Assembly: GCA_022813625.1 (NCBI GenBank)
Contig: JAKLMB010000016.1
Coordinates: forward strand, 186,001-250,000
Direction: 5' to 3'
Length of the DNA: 64,000 nt
DNA from: Aaosphaeria pasadenensis
Lineage: Eukaryota > Ascomycota > Dothideomycetes > Pleosporales
Below, in pieces: positions 11,056 through 21,174 of the stretch. Numbering within the stretch: the first letter of the stretch is position 1; the number at the start of each line of letters is the position of its first letter. Below the pieces are notes generated by a model. The model made no database searches and had not been told where the DNA came from. It saw only the letters and a program-made list of their open reading frames with translations. The position numbers were made by a program, and so were the translations under genes.

Positions 11056-13409
11056 GGATGAGAGTACACAGGAGAGCAGAATACGGGTTGAAAATGGTTG
11101 AGGGCGGAAGCTACCCGTAGAGAATAATTAATTCAAATACAGAAAATCATATTAATGTTCTTATCGTCATGATTGTATGGCATCATCGCATGGCATTTCA
11201 TGGCATGGCATGGTACTCTGTAGAGTTTGCACGACTAATACATACTTAGGTACGGAGTACCTGTAGGTCACTGACCTATTCACTCGGTTGTTATTGCAAC
11301 AATCTGGATTTGCAGAAGTAGATTGTCAATTAATTAATTACTGTACGATTAAATCCAGGTAGTACCTATAGTATATACAGTAGTACATACGGGCGGGAGT
11401 AGTACATACTTTGGTAAAGTCAACTCTGCACAGTACCGATACATATTGACATCAGTTACAGTATACACTACGACCTATAACCGTACATTTCATAGACACC
11501 TAACTACACGCGAACACTTACTCATGAGTCGTACTCGCTCGTTCGTACTCGTAGAAACTTCCCTCATCGGTCAACCGTCCGCTCGTCATGGTTGCCCTAC
11601 CCTACTATAAGTAGATACTCATAACAACAAAATACAAGCACATCAACCCCTTAGCGAGGGCTCTCTTAAAGTTAATCACTGTGAAGACTCTTGGGGGGCC
11701 GTCTTGGGAGCGGTAATACTACCATTGTCAGCAAGCATACTTCTTTTCCTGCATCTGGATCTGCATCCCCCACGACTCGGGCAAAATGCGGCATACCTGC
11801 TTTCACTTGTACTCCGAGTCCAACCATACTGGTACGAATACCAGAAGCCTGCAACTCATGGTCATGTCGTCGCCGTTGTTGTGATTGTGCTGTGCCGTAT
11901 ACCATTCTCCACCTATCCCCTCCCCTGGGCCTTACGCCTGTGCTTGTGTCTGTGTCCGCCGGTGCCTGTGCATGTGCACGCACTACTGGTGACTTCATCC
12001 AGTGATACTATAATAACACACGATGCATCTGCAGTTGGGTATATCTACTGATGGTGCAGTCCCGACAACTCGAATTCCTTGGGACGGCCGTTGCACTCAA
12101 GTAAGTGATGTGAATGTGATTGCAATGGCCGTGGCACCCTCCTCCGTTTTCTCTGGCTGTCCGATTGGCCTGGCCCATCATGTATTACTGTGGCCGCAAC
12201 GTCCCTGTATCTGCACCTCATCCCTCCAGTAGAGACATTCACCATTGACAATGGACATGGATTTCCCTTCTACTCGTAAGTATCCACGGCTATCCTAGGT
12301 AAGGATCCCATGGTTGGGTGATACTCATGATTTCACCCCTGCATCCAATCCACACTTGCCCAATCCTTTTGAGCTCCACGGGCTAACAGTTAATGCTCCT
12401 ATTTTTTGCTTTTGCTACGGTTGGTGATCCGCGTCTTCTTGCTAATGTTGACATGTATCTGTTGGTAGTTGGTTGCAATACATGAATTACCAATAACAAA
12501 TTACATAGACTTGCTTGGTCCCCAACATAGGACTTGAGCCTACAGGTCATTTAATTACTATATACTTCATTGAGACCAGTTATTCATACAGATACCCTAC
12601 TCGCCACGAGGCCAGCCCACGCTTGTACCACAGAACCATACCCAATTCACCTACGAAGTACTGTACTGTGGAATTACAACATTTGCCTTTCACAATCATC
12701 ATTGATAGTTACGACTAAAACTGTTCCGTGCATGTATAGTCAATGCACACACATCTGACTGGGTACTTAGGTACATACGTTGGTAGATGGTATACATACC
12801 AGAAGTCGTACAGTACACGTACTCGATATGCTGTGTAATATGCTGTGTAAGTAAAAGCAACAGGATATGAATCATATGATTGATTGACCCAGATGTGGCA
12901 CCTGTCTGCGGTCCCGAAGAGTTGCCGGGCGATTGATGAAAAGGACGCCGCTGTCACTCACTCGCACGGTTCGCCGTTTACCCAACCTTAAACCACTTTG
13001 GACCATCTTGCGACCCGCTCCCACCATTTCAAGTATCATTGTATTCACGCCTACGCTCTACGGAGTAATTATCCTTGAGTCCTTGATTGACCCTGGCGAA
13101 CCCAATTCCTGAAAAGAACCCTTGACAGTCCTCGACAATCCCTTGGAAGGAATCGCCCCGCCGCCATCGTTGCCGCAGCCCAAGACTCCTGTGGTTGCGC
13201 CGTTGGTCGTGCGCTGATTCATTATTACCCCCTTTCGACCTGCAATACTTGTACGAGAGCTGTTCCCCTGGCCGGTCTACCTGCCTTAATTACATGAAGT
13301 GCGGATGCTTACCTAGATCCTACAGGCTACATGCCACCCACTAATTAGACTCAACGCTTGACTCAACATTGTCGTCTGCCGCCCCCAACAATCATTGAAT
13401 CATCCAGTA

Positions 13410-15130
13410 ATGGATTTGGGCCAGATCTTTCACCAGGAGAGCAGCCGTGACAAGCGTAATGAAGCCCTCGTCGATTTCGTCAAAAGCTTAGATCCATACG
13501 AGTTCAGGCAACTCCAAGGACTGCTCCAGCACGAAACGTTTCAGTACGACATAATCGCCGGTCTGCCCGTGGAGATTGTTGCCCAGATCTTTCGTTACAT
13601 TGACCCGGTCGCCATATACCAGCTTCAACACGTGAGGTTCATCTTTCATACTCGTATAGTGATATTCATCACATACACTGCGTTGTGAAGCATGAATCAC
13701 CCGAGCCAATCACATTACTGACCCAACTCGTACTAGATCTCCAGAACTTGGTATCATAAATTGTCTTCTCCCGATGTCCTGCAGAACTCGCTTCGCGCCT
13801 GGTATGGCTACCGGATCCCCCGTCCGGATGTTGACCAAGCTCTTCTTACCACGTACCGTGAAAAAGTCGAACAAATAAAACGTTTCTACACTGGTAAGCC
13901 GTATTATAAGTTCTCTATCGACCTCCCCCACGCCGACAATGACCGTTTGGCTCTTTCAAAAGACAACCTTGCATGGCTCGCTTTGGGTTCACAAGCCATC
14001 CACGTGAGGAATCTCCGCAATGGTCACCAGAAAAAGTTACAGTGTGAGGCCCGCGATACCATCGTCAAATTCACTTTGACAGATCAGGTATTGGCCTTCC
14101 ACACCAAATCTAAAACCTGCTACGTCGGAATATTGGATGACGGCGGTGGAGTTCGAAAGTTTCGGCTTCCTGTCTATCAACTGTTCGACTTCATGCATGC
14201 ACATGAGCGCAAAGTGATCTGTGGAGGTCGCGTCGGCACGACTACTCAATTGTACATTTGGGATTTTGACACCCAGACGGGACATTCTCTCACTGTAGAC
14301 ATGAACGAACTACCATTTTCAGAATCGAGAAATGATGTGTAAGTGTAATGGAAGAAAGCATCATCCTAGGTCGTGGCCTTAGATTGACATGTACACAGTG
14401 AAGGCAGCAGACGCCATGAAATAGCGTTGCTGATAGATGCGTCTTCCCAAGAATTCCATATGTTTGCTTCATACCCCTACGACTACGGATTCATTCCGAC
14501 ATGGTCTGGAACCAAAACATACATATACCATGCGACGTATACTTTATCCGGGAAGCAGATTGCGCATGGCAAATGTTGTTTTGAGGATGTGCTCGGATTC
14601 AGATTTGGGCCCATCCTTCCCGTAGATTGTTACGGTAAATTCGCGCTGGAAGCTTATGGCCGCTACTGCGGATTCGAGAGTTACCCCGAAACAAGGTTCC
14701 GCTTTGAGTATGATACAGTTACAAGGGCATTTGCTCTCGACGAACAATGGCCTCCATGGAATGTACGACACAGATCCTCGGCATATAACGGTGTTGCCTT
14801 CATGGCAGCGTCGCTACCATATTTTCCAGATCAAGAAATTGCAATTTGTATGGGAACGCGGTAGGTGATTGTTTCCATTCGTTTCAAGATATCGTGCTAA
14901 TTCATACAAGCGATCGTCCCAGGCATGACAGGTTGGACGGAAAAGCTCAAGTTGAGGGTAGCAAATTAGAGACTGTCCGGTACTCCAGTGATCAAATGCA
15001 GGTCCTCATCAATCCTACATGGGCGGTCCATAGACTTCCTTTACCGACAACTGGAGTTATGGTCTTCTGTTATGAGAAGAATGTGTTCGATTCGCGGCCG
15101 GGCTTCGTTAAAAATTTCTCCTCATTATGA
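13410..15130 (+). CDS. F-box domain protein
   Basis: Four exons: 13410-13631, 13737-14338, 14399-14860 and 14911-15130, giving 501 residues. Introns are 105, 60 and 50 nt with GT-AG borders. The first in-frame ATG is at 13410. Near residues 50-75 the sequence IIAGLPVEIVAQIFRYIDPVAIYQLQHISRTWYHKL is a good F-box: a Leu-Pro-x-Glu core followed by a helix and the Trp of the third helix. F-boxes bind Skp1 and recruit substrates to SCF ubiquitin ligases. The rest has beta-rich segments such as VGTTTQLYIWDFDTQTGHSL, resembling degenerate WD/propeller repeats, so a beta-propeller substrate-binding part is possible but not shown. This is a common, fast-evolving fungal F-box type; the substrate is unknown. 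Confidence 0.8.
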
Positions 15131-15181
15131 GATCGTGAGGAGAGTTAGATAGATCTCCACCTCTGTATCCCAGGTCACAGA

Positions 15182-15222
<41 letters not shown>

Positions 15223-15558
15223 ACCTAGGCAGGACGATGTAACATCTGTTCGTACATCGTAAGAGGTACGGAGTAGGTGTAGTCTGCAAAACACGAATTA
15301 CCTTTTTCGCTTTTCGTGTTTTTTTTTATCAAGTGAACCCTGCATCTTAAGGTGAATTTTCAATGACCTGTGTACCTTCCTACTCCATTAGGATTAGCGC
15401 GGGGCTTCTAGAGGGGATTTTGAACAGTGACAGTTTGGGTCATTTGTCGGCGACCGCCGCCTCTACCGTTGTCAAACTTTCTTTCCACCTCGAAATTTCG
15501 AGAGCTTCCACCACACACAACTTTTTACTCCAGTCACTACACTAAAAGGACGCCCATC
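15131..15558 (+). other. Short intergenic region and XPT1 leader
   Basis: Contains the F-box gene 3' end, a (CT)n run, one TACGGAGTA copy at 15267 and the pyrimidine-rich leader of the phosphoribosyltransferase gene. No gene is seen. Confidence 0.6.
15189..15216. repeat. (CT)14 microsatellite
   Basis: A perfect CT run of 28 bp about 60 bp after the F-box gene stop codon. Confidence 0.95.
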
Positions 15559-16617
15559 ATGGTCGAGAAGGTCTACGTCACATATAACCAGGTTCGTGCA
15601 ATTCTCAATCATCATGTGCAGCTCTCTGAAACAGGTTGCATGCACCTGCCCATAGCTGTCACTGTGGCTGCCTGGATCGATGCTGTGCGACGAAACAACC
15701 AGATGCACAGCTATCTTCATGCCATATAACAAGGCATAATAACACCTTCTTGTATATCATATATGATACACTCTCTTCCGGAGCGCAACTTCATTCCTTT
15801 CAAACTTCGCTTTTATCCAGCCGTTTAGCCAGTTTAATCCTGGGCCCTTAATTGACTCTTTGACTACCAGGTGCACAAGCTCTGCCAGGAGTCTGCAGAC
15901 CGCATACTCAATGACTTCAAGCCGAACCTCATGATCGCCATTGGCGGTGGAGGCTACGTTCCTGCCCGAATCCTGCGGTAAGCATGCGCCTCTCGCCCTT
16001 CAGCATCAACATCGATTTGCACGAAGTCTCCCACCAACCCAGGAGCACGACCTCGAGTCACTTGGACCTGACATTCTGCATTAGATCATTCCTCAAGAAG
16101 CCCGGAGCACCAAACATCCCTATCCAGGCCATTGGCCTTTCTCTCTACGAGTCCCTCGGCACCGACCCCGTCGAAAAGCCTGGCACCAAGGTTACCCGCA
16201 CCCAGTGGCTCGACCTTTCCTCTCTTGAGATGGCCAACTTGATTGGCAAGAACGTGCTTATCGTAGACGAGGTCGATGACACCAGGACAACCCTCGAGTA
16301 TGCCGTGCGCGAGCTTGAGAAGGACGTCCAGGAGGCCCAGCGCAAGACCGGGCGCGAGGGCGAAAAGACGACCTTCTCTATCTTTGTGCTGCACAACAAG
16401 GACAAGACGAAGAAGGGTGTTCTGCCTGAGGATCTTGCAAAGAACAAGTACATTGCTGCTAAGACTTTGAGCGATCTTTGGATCTGCTACCCCTGGGAGG
16501 CTACGTATGTTATTCGCTCCATCACTCGACGAGATTCAATCCTTCTGAATTAACAACATGTACAGTGACATCGATGAGCACGATCGTCTTTCTAAGGAGC
16601 AGGAGGGTCGATACTGA
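15559..16617 (+). CDS. XPT1: Xanthine/hypoxanthine phosphoribosyltransferase
   Basis: Four exons: 15559-15591, 15871-15977, 16085-16504 and 16566-16617, giving 203 residues, the usual length for yeast Xpt1 (about 209). The protein opens MVEKVYVTYNQVHKLCQESA. It contains the substrate-loop region MIAIGGGGYVPARILRSFLKK, the family block NIPIQAIGLSLYE, and the PRPP-binding loop VLIVDEVDDTRTTL at about residues 104-117, whose paired acidic residues are intact. It ends with ICYPWEATDIDEHDRL. The enzyme transfers phosphoribose from PRPP to xanthine or hypoxanthine in cytosolic purine salvage. The first intron is long (279 nt) and follows only 11 codons; if retained, translation stops after 56 residues. 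The family is unmistakable; preference for xanthine over guanine is inferred. Confidence 0.95.
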
Positions 16618-17205
16618 GCGTTACGCCTCTCACTCCCTCACGACTCACGAACAACAAGTATTAGCATAATGGGACATCTGGCACGGTTGCATTTCTGGAT
16701 GAATTGATCAAGGAGTTGGCGGATGATTTTGGAAAATAAAGACAAGATTTCTTTCGAGAAAGCAAAGTACGTGATGGGGTTGTCGAGTCACCATACGTCG
16801 GGTTGCGAATTAGAATTGTCATAGTCGGTGGAAAGGTGAAAAAAAGTCCACGATCGAAATAGTCGATACAAGTTCATGCTCTCATTGTATTGACCGTGTC
16901 TCTACCTTGCGTACTCACTTACCCATGGCTTTTCTGGATATTGATCTACTGTGACGGTATATGTTGGGGGTGCTCTGTGTATCATTCTGCAGAACCCTTA
17001 CCTCATGAACGGGAGGTTGCACCCTTTTGAGACCCGATGTGTAGCTTGCATTGACCTGAATCACTCCTTGACACATCTTATCCCTTGCGATCGAGACCAC
17101 TGAGGATGTTGGGTCTACAAGAATCTATGATCTACACCAACCACTCTATTGTCTTCAGATGATGTTTTTTCCCGAACCCAGCCCCAGCACAAGATGGACA
17201 TAGCT
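16618..17205. other. Intergenic region between convergent genes
   Basis: 588 bp between the 3' ends of XPT1 and the inositol monophosphatase gene. Nothing recognisable beyond the expected 3' untranslated sequence. Confidence 0.6.
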
Positions 17206-18260
17206 TTACAACCCTACTTCGAAAGCGCCCTCGACAAGACTCCAAAGCTCCTTGACAATATCATTCTGACCCTCTCCCCCTCTGACGGCCAGATACCTCC
17301 GCCCATCAACCTTGGGTTCCCAATTCCCCGGGTTTGCATCTGCGATGACGCCACCGGCCTCCTTGAGGATGACCCACCCCGCACAAACATCCCAAGCCCA
17401 ACACCCCGCCTCCCAGTAGACATCAAGACCACCAGTCGCGACGCCGCACAGGTTCAGCGCAGCGCTCCCGAAGCTCCTCAACCCGTGCACCATACCACCT
17501 CCTTGTTCCTTGGTGGCCGCAAGATTGGAAAACGTCTTGCTCTTGACGGCGAAGTCGTTTCCAGACCTGTCACTGCCCCACTCCACGGCTACGAGACAGC
17601 TTGACAGATCTTCCATCTTTGTGGGTGGGGAGAGGGGGAGCTGGTGTTTTTGGCCGGCTTGGTGAACGAATGAGCCTTGGCCTTTTATGCCTGTGTAGAG
17701 TACGCCTGTGAACGGATTGTAGACGACACCGACGGTAGGAACGCGGTCGATGGAAAGGCCGAGGGAGATGGAGACGTAGGGGTAGCGATGAACGAAGTTG
17801 TTAGTTCCGTCGATGGGATCACATATGAACGTGGGTGCTGCTGTGAGGGTGTCGCCAGGCTTGTATGTTTCCTGTCATTTGGTATCAATTAGCATCACTC
17901 TGAGAGAAACACGAGATGAATAGCCTAGCAATTCCCAGGATACATGCAATTGGACTAGAATATGGTCATTGTGAGCATACCTCGCCCATGAATGCGAAAT
18001 CGGGATACTTCTCGCGTAGAGAGGTTGACACCAGCTTCTCCACGGCTTGATCCGTCTCTGTGACGAGATCGGCGGCTGGAGAAGATTAGCATCAAATTTT
18101 GTTTCCAATTGCAATGAAGAATTGGCATGATCATAAACGTACAGTTCTTTTTCGAACCAGCGGCCAGCGTTGTAGGATGTGCGGATGTGATCATTTCTCC
18201 TGCCCTGCGGGCGATGGAGATCATGAAGTCATGAATCTCTTGAAGATTGATGTCGGCCAT
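17206..18260 (-). CDS. Inositol-1-monophosphatase family protein
   Basis: Three exons on the minus strand: 18260-18143, 18075-17981 and 17871-17206, giving 292 residues, normal for the family. The Mg-binding residues are visible: the Glu pair in FMGEE (71-72, split by intron 2), DPIDGT (Asp89, Asp92, Thr94) and the late Asp in WDVCAGWVILKEAGG (Asp232). These form the three-metal site that hydrolyses inositol monophosphate to myo-inositol. The Thr normally next to the catalytic Thr is Asn95 here (DGTNNF instead of DGTTNF); the catalytic residue itself is kept. It is probably cytosolic and links inositol recycling with phosphoinositide synthesis. In filamentous fungi relatives include QutG of the quinate cluster, but no quinate genes are nearby, so a housekeeping enzyme is favoured. 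Confidence 0.93.
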
Positions 18261-18669
18261 GATAATAATGGTGGAATATCAATTGAGATAGTTCAATATA
18301 TAATGCTGCAGTGAACAAAGCTTAGATTTTCGAAAGCTCAAAGTCCTTGATGTCTGGGGTGATGTAGGTACCTAGTGCCCCTCTGTGGGGTTATCGATAA
18401 GGCCATCCATCCAGGAAATTCGAGTCCCGACTCCCAACGCCACCCGCGCGGAGCCACCAGCCCGTTCCTGACGGCCCAGTAATCGTGTGGATGTGCAAAC
18501 GATGAGCTCTTAGTGGTCGCGGGAATGACTCGGCTCTAAATCCAAGCTCCACAAAAATACGAACAAACCACCTCGGTACATTGATGACAACCCGTCCTGG
18601 AGTCCTCGAGGCCTCGAGTTGGGGGACTCCTCATCCTCATCTTCGAGGGCAGTTGTACAGAACACCACA
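18261..18669. promoter_or_regulatory. Divergent promoter of the IMPase and thioesterase genes
   Basis: 409 bp between two start codons pointing apart, so both promoters must lie here. An A/T stretch with TATATAATG at about 18297, close to the IMPase start, could be an initiation region. No specific operator was recognised. Confidence 0.55.
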
Positions 18670-19311
18670 ATGGCGGCCGCGATCGCCCATTTCAAAACAA
18701 TCCCTTGGGCTGCGGCCATCATATCAGACCCACAATGGACGCCTACAAGAACAGCTTCGCGCGTCCCGAAACCTACCACGGAAGACTCCTTCTTCGCTGA
18801 AACCCTCGGTACTGATCGCACAATTCGGCATTGTCTTACTCTGCGCCCGACTGTCGCAGAGGAGGGCACACAGATTGCGTATAAAGAAGTTCGGACCATG
18901 ATGGAATTGGGAGAAGGGCTGAACGGCCACCCAAAGATACTACACGGCGGCTTTGTAGCAACAATGCTAGATGAGATCTGCGGCGTGCTAATTACGCTGA
19001 ATTTGGAGAAAAAGGTCGAAAGGTTACGGAAAGAGGGACTGAGTCCCCACGGAGGCATGAACTGCTTCACAGCTTGTGGGTGACATCAACGTTGCCGGCT
19101 ATTACATATGACCCGAGGACTCATTGAATCCACAGATCTGAACACAAACTACAAGAAGCCCGTCCCTGCGCCTGGCCCTGTACTATGTACGGCGCGGTTT
19201 GAACGACAAGAAAGAAACAAAACCTTCGTCAGTGCCACCATAGAGGACGGCAATGGTACAGTGTACACGATTGGCGAAGGAATGTTCGTCGAGGTCAAGA
19301 ACAGCTTGTGA
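18670..19311 (+). CDS. Hotdog-fold (PaaI/THEM4-type) thioesterase
   Basis: Two exons: 18670-19075 and 19136-19311, giving 193 residues. The first ATG in the open frame is 18670; the upstream frame has no ATG. The hotdog core is seen in ILHGGFVATMLDEICGVL, the His-Gly-Gly plus acidic-residue pattern of PaaI/THEM4 thioesterases. The strand pair across the splice (FTAYLNTNYKKPVPAPGPV) is where family members read LNVNYLRP. The final strands are TFVSATIEDGNGTVYTIGEGMFVEV. These enzymes hydrolyse acyl-CoA thioesters; the substrate cannot be told. The N-terminus (AAAIAHFKTIPWAAAI) is hydrophobic and might act in targeting, which is unproven. Confidence 0.85.
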
Positions 19312-21174
19312 ACCCTGTCTCAGAGGGAGTGGTTTCCAAGGGCGCCGTAGGCCGACTCTGACTCTGACTCCCACGATATGTATCATCTCCTTGCACACTT
19401 TTCGCCCGAGACTGGTACTCGTCATTGAGTTTGGTCGAGGATCCAGGTACACACAGCTCTGGCCTTCACAAACATTCACCACATCGGCAAATGGTGAATC
19501 AATATATACTACCATATGGTGGCATTCCTCAAGCGCTTCGACAGCAGCCTTGTTCTAGACTATAGATGTACAGAAGCTCTAACAAGGGAGCACTAAGGGT
19601 TGATTGGCATCGTCTTTTAATAGCCAAGTGAGTAAGCCTTGATATTCTAACTAATTTCGTTCGTTGGGTGGTTTTATTTGCTTTGCACTGCAAGCATGGT
19701 CTTGGGAAGACAGTCAATGACAATATTCCAAGTGGTTTGCTAGCTTTTGGACTTTCGTAGCTATTGTGGAATGCCCTACCATATAGCACCTGATTTACAT
19801 TTAGGCGAATGCAGAAGGTGACTGCATCCTCCTCCGACTGGTTCGTTGGCCTGTACATTTAATTTCGCCCTCAAGAAATTCAATCTATTTCCTGACCCTA
19901 TCGCGAATGTCTGTAGAAAGAATTACACTAACATGATCTCCAGCAAGCATAAGCGCATAGCACCTTGAGCACAACCTGCATTACATAGTAGGTGTCTGGA
20001 CTTCTCTAACCTGGATTTCGCACCTTTCCTCCAATTACTCATATCCATGCTCGGGCCTATCCTTGCTCATCGGTGCCTACAAGTCCACGGAGCCATTTGT
20101 CTTTCGTTCGCATCGTTCATTAGCAAATGCCCAATCTTTGATTGAAAGGACCATCTTCATTTCCGCATACTACAGTACAGAGACCTAAGGCCGGAGCAGT
20201 GTCCTCTTCAGTCCTGCCATCGGATGTATATGAGACCTCCGGAGATTGTGACACGGCGGCAGATCGACCTTCTCTAAAGAGCATTAAACTGTTTGGCGCA
20301 CCGTTCTGACACACGACATGTGAGATATAGCTCTGATTCGGGAGGTCATAGGGCAGAGTAATGACGATGCAGTGCGACACTCTGGCGCTACGATCTGGTC
20401 AAGTTTCTTCTACCCCGCAAAACACTCGAGCCACGAGGCTGGAGGAACGACAAGGGCGTCAACAACTAGGGTTAAGCAGGTCTGGGAGTGCGGCCACCCC
20501 GATGTGCCCTGGTTCAGAACGTCTTGATTTGCTTGTTTTACCCAGGCCTGCATTCACATGTTGCTCTGGTCATTAGTCGGTGCGGGTGGGCACACTTGAC
20601 AGTGATATATTGCCCTCCGGCCCGGTGACTCTCGGCTGAATCGGGCTAGTCTCATCATGGTACTCCTGAGCATTCCTGTGTCCCATCTTGTTATTTTGAT
20701 ATTTCATTTCACATTCATTTCTTGTTACGCTTGTTGTTAATCACCATCCAAGGGCGTGCTGCTAAGTGGTTGCACCAATTCACTGATCCATATAATTCGC
20801 CACTGCCATGCAATTCTCCTTGCAAGATAGGCTTCGTGGTGATGCTAGACAGAGCCCGGAGAATCCATGAATGCCGAATGATCACACGAAAAGCCATGGC
20901 AAGTCATCGGAGAGGCTTGTTTGCGGTTCTCGAATAGATGACCACAGACCAAACGCTCAGGGGTGGGGGCAATAGTGAGAGGTCCCTGGCGGGCGCCATG
21001 TGCAAGTGAATATGCTGCATCTTGATTCACCTGGATTCATCTTGATTCTTCAGAGTATAAGGGGACGCATTATTCTCCCCTTCTTCTCCCTACTATCAAT
21101 ACTCAACCTTGATCACATTCTTTGCTTGGTCAACTCTTCTTGATATTGCAACTAAACTCACAGTACATCTTGAC
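19312..21174. other. Intergenic region ending in the GH55 promoter
   Basis: About 1.9 kb without a recognisable gene. Short open frames at 20120-20380 and 20361-20576 are on opposite strands and resemble nothing. The last 160 bp hold a tandem repeat and a TATA-like box that belong to the glucanase gene. Confidence 0.55.
21021..21061 (+). promoter_or_regulatory. Three decamer repeats and TATA box of the GH55 gene
   Basis: CTTGATTCAC, CTGGATTCAT and CTTGATTCTT follow one another directly at 21021-21050, immediately before a TATA-like element (TATAAG at 21056). The start codon is about 119 bp further on. The position suits a core promoter with an upstream activator site; that role is inferred. 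Confidence 0.5.

Larger units (their letters stand above)
8976..13409. other. 4.4-kb divergent intergenic region between SFL1 and the F-box gene
   Basis: No gene is recognisable. From about 9240 to 10200 the plus strand is strongly purine-rich (G and A), with several microsatellites. From about 10250 to 11650 it is rich in TAC/GTA words. The open frames between 11690 and 12250 on both strands overlap each other and resemble nothing known. Regulatory sequence and a long SFL1 leader are likely contents. Confidence 0.55.

Noticed and set aside
11672..12251. Overlapping open frames of about 70-115 codons on both strands
   Set aside because: Several frames overlap in the same interval, with Cys/Pro-rich composition and no similarity to known proteins; likely chance.
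17149..17604. 151-codon plus-strand frame over the IMPase gene
   Set aside because: It is the antisense of the conserved IMPase C-terminal exon and has no recognisable domain.
18619..18669. Longer N-terminus of the thioesterase
   Set aside because: The extension begins with TTG; the first ATG in frame is 18670 and the hotdog domain is complete from there.
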